A DNA stretch of 64,000 nt, from NCBI RefSeq assembly GCF_003254565.1, contig NZ_QJRI01000178.1:62001-126000 (forward strand), given 5' to 3'. Each line of letters opens with the position of its first letter. Within the stretch, counting starts at the first letter, position 1. Shown here piece after piece: positions 19,332-27,412 of the stretch. The position numbers were made by a program, and so were the translations under genes. The stretch comes from Flavobacterium nitrogenifigens. GTDB lineage: Bacteria; Bacteroidota; Bacteroidia; Flavobacteriales; Flavobacteriaceae. Under the pieces are notes generated by a model. It worked only from the letters and a program-made list of their open reading frames with translations, had not been told where the DNA came from and ran no database searches.

Positions 19332-19813
19332 GAAAAATATCGCTATTAATAACATTAATGCTCTTTTTTACTTTATATACATATTCTCAAAACAATGTGA
19401 AAGACTTCAATGGAATATGGGTTTCTTCGGAAGATTCTAATAACTATCAAATAATGAGTAATGGTCTATCTTTAAACTTCTATTTTACGGAAGACGATAT
19501 CATTGTTAAGCCAAAACATTACGGTTTTTCTATTGAGATTTCACCTATAAAAGCTGAATTATTAGGAACAAATTTTGTAAAATCTTTAAGCGTAGAAATA
19601 ACTTCTGATAAAAAATTTCTAGGAATAGGTGATGGTAATACAAACTTTGTCTATGATTTTGAAATGACACCAACACATTTAATACTTTTCGGAAATAAAG
19701 ATTTACATTTTGACAAAATCGAAAAACTACCTCTGTATATAGAACAGCGTTTACGCATAGAATGTAAAAAGAAAAAAATTGATGTAGATTATTTCTTAGG
19801 AAAGGAAAACTAA
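19328..19813 (+). CDS. Small exported protein, candidate immunity protein for the preceding GH19-type toxin
   Basis: A 161-residue protein that starts on the ATGA overlapping the stop of the toxin candidate, so the two are translationally coupled. It has a signal peptide (MRKISLLITLMLFFTLYTYS before QNN) and a small all-beta-looking domain starting DFNGIWVSSEDSNNYQIMSN. I recognise no family. A peptidoglycan-cutting toxin would act in the periplasm, and this protein is predicted to be there, which is what an immunity protein would need. The gene is the last of the run and is followed by a terminator. The immunity role is inference from position, coupling and location; an accessory lipid-binding or lipocalin-like role is not excluded. 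Confidence 0.65.
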   Translation: MRKISLLITLMLFFTLYTYSQNNVKDFNGIWVSSEDSNNYQIMSNGLSLNFYFTEDDIIVKPKHYGFSIEISPIKAELLGTNFVKSLSVEITSDKKFLGIGDGNTNFVYDFEMTPTHLILFGNKDLHFDKIEKLPLYIEQRLRIECKKKKIDVDYFLGKEN

Positions 19814-19882
19814 TATTAATTCCATGAAACAATAAGAATTAACGAATTAAATAAAAAGCAGGAAATATCTTCTTTTAATTAA

Positions 19883-19975
19883 TTTTACAAAAATCGTGAG
19901 AAGAAATTGATAAAAGTTGATGAAAAAGAAAATCTACTAGTAGTACTATTCATAGTAATCAGCGTACTAAGCTAA
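19883..19975 (+). pseudogene. Possible remnant of a membrane-protein C-terminus behind the immunity gene
   Basis: The frame between two stops here reads about 30 residues: a basic stretch, then VDEKENLLVVLFIVISVLS and a stop. This looks like the last transmembrane end of a protein, but no start or upstream body exists. In polymorphic toxin loci, relics of displaced toxins or immunity genes often sit just downstream of the active pair. The piece is short and could be chance in AT-rich DNA. Confidence 0.25.
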
Positions 19976-19980
19976 AAACA

Positions 19981-20013
19981 AAAAAAGCCTTCCGAAATTC
20001 AAAAGGCTTTTTT
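19981..20013. terminator. Bidirectional rho-independent terminator
   Basis: A perfect 11-bp stem (AAAAAAGCCTT with AAGGCTTTTTT) and an 11-base loop sits between the convergent immunity gene and the LamG gene, with a T run on each strand. It closes the surface-protein operon from the left and the minus-strand gene from the right. Confidence 0.85.
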
Positions 20014-20037
20014 TATATATAAAACAATATAAGAACT

Positions 20038-20943
20038 CTACTTTTTAGCATTCGTATTAATAACCTTAATCAAATAAGTACCTTCTGGCAAATCAATAAT
20101 ATTAGAAGCATTAGCACTCATTATTTGTCTTCCTTGTGAAAAAACTTCAATCCTTTTACCAGTTTTATTTGTCTCAATAGTATTGTCCGCAGATGCTGAA
20201 GTTTTTGCAGGTACTGCAGCAGTTTTTTTCGAAGTATTTAAAGTTGACGAATTCGAAACAGCTGCTTCAGCTACAGTAACATCATTTACTTTCGAACTAT
20301 TATATGCTTCCCTAACCTGCTCGTCTGTCATAGCAACAGTATATAGTCTTAAATCGTCAATATCTGTATTAATACTCGTTGATGTATTTAATTTACCAAG
20401 ATTTAAAATATAACCTTTTGCCGAACGCTTAATTCCTTCTACAGATTTTAGCAATTCGCCATTACGATATATTTTTGAGACATTGCCATCGTAAGTAATG
20501 CTATACATGTACCACGTTTCTTTTACTAACGGAACAGAAACTATGACATTGTTGGTATCTCCCCAGCCTACTAGACTTAAATCTGCACTTCCTCCAGTTA
20601 CGGGCTGTTGAACTAAACCAAAATACTGCCCGTTTACTGCTGCTCCATAACCTAAAATATAATTAGGAATATTTATGGCATTAAATTTTACCCAAACCGA
20701 TATTGTTTTGGGCTTGTTATCTTGAGGAAGCTCTCCTATTACTGCCTGATAAGCTTTATTTGTAAGCCGTAAAGCACTTTTAGGGCTTCCCATTCTGTCA
20801 TTTACAAAAACTGGCGTACCTAAAAAAGAAATAGTATTATCGGCGCTGTTTAAATTTCCATTGAAGTTAAATTCCTGTACCGGATTTTGCGCATTGGCAG
20901 TTAAAAAATTTACAAACAATAAAGTGAGTAATATTTTTTTCAT
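20038..20943 (-). CDS. Exported LamG/concanavalin-like protein with short T9SS-like C-terminal motif
   Basis: A 301-residue protein. I start it at the ATG at 20943, which gives a good signal peptide (MKKILLTLLFVNFLTANAQ); the longer frame from 20982 adds an unlikely leader. Residues about 22-220 form a LamG-like jelly roll (FNFNGNLNSADNTISFLG near the start, then KTISVWVKFN and DIDDLRLYTVAMTDEQV near the end). A Ser/Ala/Thr linker follows, and the last 35 residues (VFSQGRQIMSANASN, LPEGTYLIKVI) resemble only the late strands of a T9SS sorting domain. It has a close paralog at 22426-23298 in the same orientation. Such domains bind carbohydrate or act as exported binding proteins; ligand unknown. 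Confidence 0.82.
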   Translation of the reverse strand: MKKILLTLLFVNFLTANAQNPVQEFNFNGNLNSADNTISFLGTPVFVNDRMGSPKSALRLTNKAYQAVIGELPQDNKPKTISVWVKFNAINIPNYILGYGAAVNGQYFGLVQQPVTGGSADLSLVGWGDTNNVIVSVPLVKETWYMYSITYDGNVSKIYRNGELLKSVEGIKRSAKGYILNLGKLNTSTSINTDIDDLRLYTVAMTDEQVREAYNSSKVNDVTVAEAAVSNSSTLNTSKKTAAVPAKTSASADNTIETNKTGKRIEVFSQGRQIMSANASNIIDLPEGTYLIKVINTNAKK

Positions 20944-21297
20944 AGTTATAGCTTTTATCAGAATCGTTTCGGTTTGAGGCAAATAGCAATTTATTGTAAA
21001 ATTTGCATTTAAAAGATTTTACAATTTTAAAATTTCATTTATTATTTTTAAAAAATTTGTTAAAACTATAATTAAAATTCAGCATATCCAAACAATTCCT
21101 ACATGCAAATACACAATTCTCACAAAAATACTTTATTGTTCAAATAACATTCTATCTAAAAATATTTCAATTAAACTCCCTCATACTTGCAAAATTTGAC
21201 TGCATTGCAACAGGATTTTTTTTGATTTTGTCTAAAATTGTGTTTTTATTTCTAACTTTAACATTATAAGCTGTAAATCAAAGAAATAAGCCTTAGC
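20944..21297. other. Divergent intergenic region, no gene seen
   Basis: 354 bases of very AT-rich DNA separate the minus-strand LamG gene from the plus-strand DUF481 gene. It must hold both promoters. I see no clear TAnnTTTG element with a spaced TTG, no RNA gene and no hairpin that stands out. Confidence 0.6.
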
Positions 21298-22317
21298 ATG
21301 AAGAAAACCTTACTCTTATTTTTTCTTTTATTTTTCTTAAAGATCAATGCACAGATTTCTGATACTCTTGTACTAAAAAATAATGATATTATTATTGGTG
21401 AAATAAAGACAATGAATAAAGGTGTTCTGCAAATAGAAACCGACTATAGCAAAGAGGATTTTAAATTAGAATGGAAACATGTTAAAAATATTAGTTCAGA
21501 TCGAATTTATATTATAAATCTTTCGAATGGAGATTTACTAAACGGAAAAATCATCAAAATTGAAACTCCTGGAAAATGCGAAATCACCAATATTGAAACA
21601 CAAACCAAAAGCATTATTGATCTCGCTGATATTGTACGAATTAAACCTGTTGACGAGAGCTTTTGGGGAAGACTTGATGCTAGTTTCGATGCAGGAATCA
21701 AATTAACTAAAGCACAAAGCTTACAGCAACTAACTATAAATGTGAATTTAGGCTATACAGCGAAAAAATGGTACGGAACTGCAACGTACAAACAAATTCA
21801 ATCAATTCAAGACGATAGCGAACCCATACGTAGAATTGACACCGATTTAAGCTATATTCATTTACTTCCAAAAGATTATTTTATTCCATTATCAGTTGTT
21901 ACTTTAAAAAATACAGAGCAAGATATCGATCTTCGTATTGTATCAAAGGCAGGTTATGGAAAATATCTAATACATAACAACAAAAAATATTGGGGAGTTG
22001 CTTCTGGATTATCTTTTAACCACGAACGTTTTACAGGAGTAACAGAAGCAAATAAAAGTTTGGAGTTATTTCTGGGCAGTGATCTAAATTTATATGATAT
22101 TGGAGATTTTAGTATTCAGTCTAAAGTGACTGCTTATCCTAGCTTAACAGAAAGCAAAAGAATTCGTACCGATTTTTCTGTAGATACAAAATATGATTTG
22201 CCATTAGATTTTTTCATCAAATTATCATTTATCTACAATTATGACAATAAACCTAAAGAAGGAGCATCAAAAGATGATTATGTATTTCAGACTACTTTTG
22301 GATGGAAATTAGACTAA
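21298..22317 (+). CDS. DUF481 family outer-membrane protein (YdiY-like)
   Basis: A 339-residue protein with a signal peptide (MKKTLLLFFLLFFLKINAQ). Residues 20-120 form a small beta domain with two repeated units (LVLKNNDIIIGEIKTMNKG and INLSNGDLLNGKIIKIETPG). The remainder, from SFWGRLDASFDAGIKLTKAQ, is a DUF481-type barrel with paired strands and a final aromatic-rich strand (VFQTTFGWKLD). Members are outer-membrane proteins of uncertain role; the E. coli relative YdiY is described as salt-induced. It stands alone between two minus-strand LamG paralogs, which may point to a shared envelope role. Confidence 0.85.
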   Translation: MKKTLLLFFLLFFLKINAQISDTLVLKNNDIIIGEIKTMNKGVLQIETDYSKEDFKLEWKHVKNISSDRIYIINLSNGDLLNGKIIKIETPGKCEITNIETQTKSIIDLADIVRIKPVDESFWGRLDASFDAGIKLTKAQSLQQLTINVNLGYTAKKWYGTATYKQIQSIQDDSEPIRRIDTDLSYIHLLPKDYFIPLSVVTLKNTEQDIDLRIVSKAGYGKYLIHNNKKYWGVASGLSFNHERFTGVTEANKSLELFLGSDLNLYDIGDFSIQSKVTAYPSLTESKRIRTDFSVDTKYDLPLDFFIKLSFIYNYDNKPKEGASKDDYVFQTTFGWKLD

Positions 22318-22319
22318 AA

Positions 22320-22345
22320 AAAGCTTCCTGAACTCAGAAAGCTTT
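22320..22345 (+). terminator. Probable terminator after the DUF481 gene
   Basis: A 7-bp stem, AAAGCTT with AAGCTTT, around a 12-base loop directly after the stop codon, with a short T-rich tail. Weak but well placed. Confidence 0.5.
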
Positions 22346-22425
22346 CCTTACTATTCCAAAAAGTCAATTGCTTACGCAATAAAAAAAAAAACTAACTAAC
22401 ATTTAAAAACAAACTAAAAAACCAT

Positions 22426-23298
22426 TTATTTCGAAGTAATTTTTTTTAACGGAGTACTGGTAATTTTTAATAAATAAGTCCCTTCAGGAAGATCTGCTAT
22501 GTTTGTTGCATTGCTTCCCATTATTTTTTGCCCTTGCGAATAAACCTCAACACTTTTTACTGTTCCATTAACTTCATTTGGAGCAACAATAGTTTCATTT
22601 GCAGTTTTTACTTTTACAGATGCCGTAGTTAACAAATCAGAAGTCATTTCGCTATCATATAATGCTCTCACCTGATCTGTCGTTAAAGCTATATTGTAAA
22701 TCTTTAAATCGTCAATATCAGCATTAATCCCCACCATTGTGTTGATTTCTCCCAACCTAAAAATATTTCCATTTGTAGATCTAGTCATCCCATCCAGATA
22801 TTTCAATAATTTACCGTCACGATATATCTTAGAATTAGCCCCTTCGTATGTTATAGTATAATTATACCAAATATTCTTTTCTAAGGGTGTAGACACTATG
22901 ACATCATTAGAAGCGCCCCAAGCAGCTAAACTTAAGTCAGAGTCAGAAGAAGTTGTCCCTTGCTGTAATAAACCGCAATATTGAGCATTTAGAGGGTTTC
23001 CGTAGCCCCAGATATAGTTTGCATTCGAAATATCGTTGAATTTAACCCAAATACTAATTGTTCTTGAACTTTTTCCTTGAGGCAGATTATCTATCACAGC
23101 TTCTAAAGCTTTATTATTTAATCGCTGAGCTCCTTTTAAAACTCCTGCTCTGTCAGTTACAAAATTATTGGTTCCAATGAATGAAATCGTATTTGCTGTA
23201 TTGTTTAAAGTACCATTAAAATTAAATTCCTGAATTGGTGTTTGTGCTTTCACATTCAAAAAACTTACAAACAATACTGTTAGTAGTAATTTTTTCAT
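22426..23298 (-). CDS. Exported LamG-like protein, paralog of the 20038-20943 gene
   Basis: A 290-residue protein with a signal peptide (MKKLLLTVLFVSFLNVKAQ) and a LamG-like domain from about residue 20 to 215 (FNFNGTLNNTANTISFIG, RTISIWVKFNDISNANYIWG, NADIDDLKIYNIALTTDQVR). The last part is a short C-terminal motif (VEVYSQGQKIMGSNATNI, LPEGTYLLKI). It aligns with the other LamG protein along its whole length. The C-terminal piece lacks the LYPNP-type early half of a regular sorting domain. The two paralogs flank the DUF481 gene, so an ancestral duplication with an insertion between copies is plausible. Confidence 0.82.
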   Translation of the reverse strand: MKKLLLTVLFVSFLNVKAQTPIQEFNFNGTLNNTANTISFIGTNNFVTDRAGVLKGAQRLNNKALEAVIDNLPQGKSSRTISIWVKFNDISNANYIWGYGNPLNAQYCGLLQQGTTSSDSDLSLAAWGASNDVIVSTPLEKNIWYNYTITYEGANSKIYRDGKLLKYLDGMTRSTNGNIFRLGEINTMVGINADIDDLKIYNIALTTDQVRALYDSEMTSDLLTTASVKVKTANETIVAPNEVNGTVKSVEVYSQGQKIMGSNATNIADLPEGTYLLKITSTPLKKITSK

Positions 23299-23594
23299 AA
23301 TAGTAGATTTTAGGGATTAAACAACCTTCGTTGCCTTAATACCTCAAAACTAGACTATTACATTTTTTTAAAGAAAAATTTCCGACAAATTACCTAAAAA
23401 CTCGTTAAAACAACATTTTTATGCATTTTGAGGATAAAAAATATTAAATAAAATTTAAAGTTTCAACCAAAACATTAAACTTAAATCATCAAAAACAACA
23501 ATTTCTTACGTATAAATACGGTATATCAAAAGAAATAGCACACTTTAACAATCACAAGAAAAACATCCATAACTCAAAAAAGTTTATCCAAAAA
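23299..23594. other. Intergenic region upstream of the LamG paralog, no gene seen
   Basis: About 300 AT-rich bases with no open frame of note. It carries the promoter of the minus-strand LamG gene; no element could be assigned with confidence. Confidence 0.6.
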
Positions 23595-23622
23595 AAACTC
23601 CATTCGAACACGAATGGAGTTT
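23595..23622 (-). terminator. Strong terminator for the cysteine-synthase-family gene
   Basis: A perfect 12-bp stem, AAACTCCATTCG with CGAATGGAGTTT, and an AACA loop. On the minus strand the stem is followed by a run of seven or more T, right after the stop at 23645. Confidence 0.9.
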
Positions 23623-23644
23623 CTATATTTTGAGAAGCACTTTA

Positions 23645-24685
23645 TTACTTCACGAATTCAATTTTTTGAGCTTCTTCTTCGTTGACACTGTCAAAGAAAC
23701 CTTGCTCGTTCATCCAGTCATCGCTGAATACTTTACTCATATAACGAGAACCATGATCTGGGAAAATAGCAATAATATTACTGTCTTTTGTAAATTCTCC
23801 TTCTTCAGCATATTGCTTAATAGCTTGCATTACTGCTCCCGAAGTATACCCAACAAATAAACCTTCTTTTCTAGTAACCTCTCTAGCAGAGTGAGCGCTT
23901 TCTTCGTCGGTTACTTTCATGAATTTATCAATAATATCAAAATCGGTAGCCGATGGAATTAAGTTTTTACCAAGACCTTCTATACGGTAAGGGTAAATTT
24001 CTTTGCTGTCAAATTCTCTTGTTTCGTGGTATTTTTTCAATACAGACCCAAAAGCATCAACTCCTAAGATTCTAATATTTGGATTTTTTTCTTTTAAGAA
24101 TTTTGCAGTTCCAGAGATCGTTCCTCCTGTTCCGCTGCAAGCAACTAAGTGCGTGATTTGTCCTTTTGTTTGTTCCCAAATCTCTGGACCTGTAGTGTTG
24201 TAGTGGGCATCAATATTAAGTTGGTTGAAATATTGATTAATATAGACAGAACCTTTTGTCTCTTCGTGCAAACGTTTTGCTACATTATAATAAGATCTTT
24301 CATCATCTGCAGAAACGTGAGCCGGACAGACATACACTTTGGCGCCTAAACTTCTCAACATGTCAATTTTGTCTTTAGATGATTTTGAACTTACAGCCAA
24401 AATACAATTGTAACCTTTAATAATGCTTACCATTGCTAAACTAAATCCTGTATTACCAGAGGTTGTTTCGATAATGGTATCTCCCGGAGATAGAATTCCT
24501 TTTCTTTCGGCTTCTTCAATAATATATAATGCTATTCTATCTTTTGAGGAATGACCTGGGTTGAAAGCTTCTACCTTTGCGTAGAAATTTCCTTCTAACT
24601 CTTCGGTAATTTTATTTAGCTTAATAAGGGGGGTATTTCCTATTAACTCTAAAACATTATTATAAGCAGTTATTTCTTCTTTCAT
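23645..24685 (-). CDS. PLP-dependent cysteine synthase / cystathionine beta-synthase family enzyme
   Basis: A 346-residue fold-type II PLP enzyme. I start it at the ATG at 24685 (MKEEITAYNNVLELIGNTPL), because the family begins here and the longer frame has no homologous leader. The PLP lysine lies in NPGHSSKDRIA, the phosphate and substrate loop is TSGNTGFSLA, and the glycine loop is SGTGGTISG. The phrases GDTIIETTSGNTG and KEGLFVGYTSGAV are closer to cystathionine beta-synthase catalytic cores than to classic CysK, but there are no CBS domains. It should make cysteine or cystathionine from an activated serine and a sulfur donor. The exact substrate cannot be fixed from sequence. Confidence 0.88.
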   Translation of the reverse strand: MKEEITAYNNVLELIGNTPLIKLNKITEELEGNFYAKVEAFNPGHSSKDRIALYIIEEAERKGILSPGDTIIETTSGNTGFSLAMVSIIKGYNCILAVSSKSSKDKIDMLRSLGAKVYVCPAHVSADDERSYYNVAKRLHEETKGSVYINQYFNQLNIDAHYNTTGPEIWEQTKGQITHLVACSGTGGTISGTAKFLKEKNPNIRILGVDAFGSVLKKYHETREFDSKEIYPYRIEGLGKNLIPSATDFDIIDKFMKVTDEESAHSAREVTRKEGLFVGYTSGAVMQAIKQYAEEGEFTKDSNIIAIFPDHGSRYMSKVFSDDWMNEQGFFDSVNEEEAQKIEFVK

Positions 24686-24756
24686 AAAAAAATAGTTAAT
24701 CAAAGGCCTTTTTAAATTAACCTTGATAGGTTGCAAATTTAACAAAAAATTTCTAA

Positions 24757-26817
24757 TTAGCTTTTAATTTTTTCTAAATCTAATAAAAAACTAAATTCCT
24801 TTGCTAAGTCTTTTAAAGCCTCAAAACGTCCCGAAGCCCCACCATGACCTGCATCCATGTTGGTATCTAAAAACAAAAGTTTATTATTTGTTTTTAAATC
24901 TCTCAATTTCGCAACCCATTTAGCTGGCTCCCAGTATTGTACCTGCGAATCGTGCAGACCTGTAGATACATACATATTAGGATATTCTTGTGCTTTTACA
25001 TTGTCGTAAGGTGAATACGACAACATATAATCGTAATATTTTTTGTTGTTTGGGTTCCCCCATTCATCATACTCTCCAGTTGTAAGCGGAATACTGTCGT
25101 CTAGCATCGTAGTAATTACGTCTACAAAGGGCACCTGAGCGATAACACCATTATACAATTCGGGAGCTTCATTTACAATTACTCCCATCAAAAGTCCGCC
25201 AGCAGATCCTCCTTCTGCATACAGATGTTCTGGAGAAGTGTACTTTTGGTCTATTACAAATTTAGAGCAATCGATGAAATCTGTAAAGGTATTTTTCTTT
25301 TTTAACAGTTTTCCGTCCTCATACCATTGTCTTCCCAAGTCCTCACCTCCTCTAATATGTGCGATCGCATAAACAAATCCGCGGTCTAAGAGCGATAACC
25401 TTGTTGAAGAAAAATACGTATCCATTGTAATTCCGTAAGAACCGTATGCATAAAGCAACAACGGATTTTTACCGTTTTTCTCTATTCCTTTTCTATAAAC
25501 CATCGAAATTGGCACTTTTACTCCATCTCTCGCCGTTGCCCAAACTCTCTCTTCTGTATAATTCTCTTTATCAAACTTTCCTCCTAAAACCTGCTGCTCT
25601 TTTAAAATTTCTTTGGTTTTAGTCTTCATATTAAAGTCGATTACAGAAGACGGAGTTGCCAATGACTGATAGCTGTAACGTAAAATATCAGTATCAAAAT
25701 CAACATTGGTTGTCGTGTAAGCATTATAGGTTTCACTACCAAAAGGAAGATAATAATCAGGCTCTCCATTCCAAGGCATGATTCTGATGTGATTCAATCC
25801 ATTAGAGCGTTCTTCAACAACCAAATAGTTTTTAAATATCTCAATATCTTCCAACAAAACATCTTCTCTGTGCGGAATAAGATCAACCCAGTTTCTCTTT
25901 CCTGTTTTGGCTTCAGGCGTTTTCATTAACTTAAAATTCGTCGCCTTGTCTTTATTAGTTAAAATATAAAACGAATCTTCGTAATGAGAAATACTATATT
26001 CCAATCCGCGAACGCGTGGCTGAAAAACAGTAAATTCTCCTTCTGGATTACTTGAATTCAAGATTCTATATTCCGTTGTCAAAGTGCTTCCAGAACCAAT
26101 AACAATGTATTTCCTTGATTTTTCTTTGCTAATAGACACATTAAAAGTATCATCTACTTCATCATAAACCAAAACATCATCTTCTGAATTGGTATTTAAT
26201 TTATGTCTAAAAACTTTATCAGCTCTTAAGGTTACCTGATCTTGTCGAACATAAAAAATAGTATTATTATCATTTGCCCAAACAGAAGCTCCTGTAACAT
26301 TTTCTATTTTATCTGCTAAAATCTCTCCTGTTTCTAAGTTTTTAATTTGAATAGTGTAGATTCTTCTCCCTACAATATCTACTCCGAAACTGGCAAATTT
26401 ATTGTCTGGACTAATGCTTAAACCTCCTAATTTGAAATAAGCATGTCCTTTTGCCATTTCGTTACAGTCAAAAAGAATTTCTTCTTCCGCAGAAAGACTT
26501 CCTTTTTTTCTGGCAAAAATTGGATAATCCTGACCTGTTTCGAAACGTGTTATATAAAAATATCCATTGTAGAAATAAGGAACCGAAGAATCATCTTCTT
26601 TAATTCTTCCTTTCATTTCCTCAAAAAGATTGTCTTGTAAAGTCTTTGTATGAGAAGTCATGCTTTCGTAATAAGCATTCTCCTGATTTAGGTAATCGAT
26701 AACCTCAGAATCTTCTCTGTCGTTAAGCCAGAAATAGTTGTCAATCCTAGTTTCTTTATGTTTTTTTAATGTCTTTGGTATTATTTTAGCCTTTGGGGCC
26801 GATATATCATTTTGCAT
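24757..26817 (-). CDS. Prolyl oligopeptidase family S9A peptidase (oligopeptidase B type)
   Basis: A 686-residue protein without signal peptide, of usual length for oligopeptidase B. The N-terminal beta-propeller (about 70-400) is followed by an alpha/beta hydrolase domain with the nucleophile in GGSAGG (Ser about residue 538), the RGGEDLGRQWYEDG motif typical of S9A enzymes and the catalytic His in AGHGGASGRFE. It cleaves short peptides, usually after basic residues in oligopeptidase B; specificity here is inferred from overall likeness. It is followed on the same strand, after about 70 bases, by the cysteine-synthase-family gene, probably independent functions. Confidence 0.9.
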   Translation of the reverse strand: MQNDISAPKAKIIPKTLKKHKETRIDNYFWLNDREDSEVIDYLNQENAYYESMTSHTKTLQDNLFEEMKGRIKEDDSSVPYFYNGYFYITRFETGQDYPIFARKKGSLSAEEEILFDCNEMAKGHAYFKLGGLSISPDNKFASFGVDIVGRRIYTIQIKNLETGEILADKIENVTGASVWANDNNTIFYVRQDQVTLRADKVFRHKLNTNSEDDVLVYDEVDDTFNVSISKEKSRKYIVIGSGSTLTTEYRILNSSNPEGEFTVFQPRVRGLEYSISHYEDSFYILTNKDKATNFKLMKTPEAKTGKRNWVDLIPHREDVLLEDIEIFKNYLVVEERSNGLNHIRIMPWNGEPDYYLPFGSETYNAYTTTNVDFDTDILRYSYQSLATPSSVIDFNMKTKTKEILKEQQVLGGKFDKENYTEERVWATARDGVKVPISMVYRKGIEKNGKNPLLLYAYGSYGITMDTYFSSTRLSLLDRGFVYAIAHIRGGEDLGRQWYEDGKLLKKKNTFTDFIDCSKFVIDQKYTSPEHLYAEGGSAGGLLMGVIVNEAPELYNGVIAQVPFVDVITTMLDDSIPLTTGEYDEWGNPNNKKYYDYMLSYSPYDNVKAQEYPNMYVSTGLHDSQVQYWEPAKWVAKLRDLKTNNKLLFLDTNMDAGHGGASGRFEALKDLAKEFSFLLDLEKIKS

Positions 26818-26903
26818 TTAGTAAGCATTAATTTTTAAATATGAAGACGCAAAAATAGCACAAACCCAACAGAACAGAATTAATTTTTTCTTAAATTATT
26901 CTA

Positions 26904-26933
26904 TTGAATTAACACAGCAATATAGTAATTTTG
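26904..26933 (+). promoter_or_regulatory. Promoter of ybaB
   Basis: TTG at 26904-26906, 19 bases, then TAATTTTG at 26926-26933. This is the TTG-N17-19-TAnnTTTG promoter of flavobacteria and lies about 28 bases before the ATG. Confidence 0.75.
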
Positions 26934-26961
26934 TCTGAAATAATTTAAAAAATCAACAAAA

Positions 26962-27282
26962 ATGGATTTAATGGGAATGATGGGTAAACTTAAAGAAACC
27001 CAACAAAAAATTGAAGATACAAAAAAGCGTTTAGATACTGTTTTGATTGATGAACAAAGCGCTGACGGATTATTAAAAGTTACAATTACTGCTAGCAGAA
27101 AAATAAAGTCGCTTTCTATTGATGATTCTCTTTTAGAAGACAAAGAGCAATTAGAAGATTACTTAATCGTAACGTTAAATAAAGCAATAGAAAAAGCTAC
27201 AAGTGTAAACGAAAGAGAATTAGATGCCGTTGCAAGAATGGATATGCCTTCTATTCCTGGAATGGATAATTTGTTTAAATAA
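26962..27282 (+). CDS. YbaB/EbfC family nucleoid-associated protein
   Basis: A 106-residue protein of usual family length. It begins MDLMGMMGKLKETQQKIEDT and continues with the helix and strand pattern of YbaB: an N-terminal helix, a small sheet (GLLKVTITASRKIKSLSIDD) and a C-terminal helix that includes LNKAIEKATS. Family members bind DNA as dimers and may help coat the nucleoid. It is usually found next to recR or dnaX in other phyla; here it stands alone, divergent from the peptidase gene, with its own promoter and terminator. Confidence 0.93.
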   Translation: MDLMGMMGKLKETQQKIEDTKKRLDTVLIDEQSADGLLKVTITASRKIKSLSIDDSLLEDKEQLEDYLIVTLNKAIEKATSVNERELDAVARMDMPSIPGMDNLFK

Positions 27283-27284
27283 TA

Positions 27285-27412
27285 GGGACAAAGGTTCTGA
27301 GTTGCAAAGGTTCAGAGGTTTCTTTCTTTGGCATAAAAAAAGAGGATGTTTTTACATCCTCTTTTTTTATAACCTCTGTCCCTCTGAACCTTTGCGACTT
27401 TGAACCTTTCTG
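27285..27412. repeat. Long imperfect inverted repeat around a terminator
   Basis: The arms 27285-27320 and 27371-27412 are made of the phrases CAAAGGTTCAGAGG and its complement CCTCTGAACCTTTG, each present in tandem variants. They flank a central 14-bp terminator stem. Repeats built from GTTGCAAAGGTTCAGAGG are familiar as intergenic elements in Flavobacterium genomes (from memory). The right arm runs to the edge of the threonine aldolase gene. Whether it is mobile or part of a larger transcript structure cannot be told from one copy. Confidence 0.7.
27335..27368. terminator. Bidirectional terminator between ybaB and threonine aldolase
   Basis: A perfect 14-bp stem, AAAAAAAGAGGATG with CATCCTCTTTTTTT, and a 6-base loop. 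It has A and T runs on both sides and so serves both convergent genes. Confidence 0.92.
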
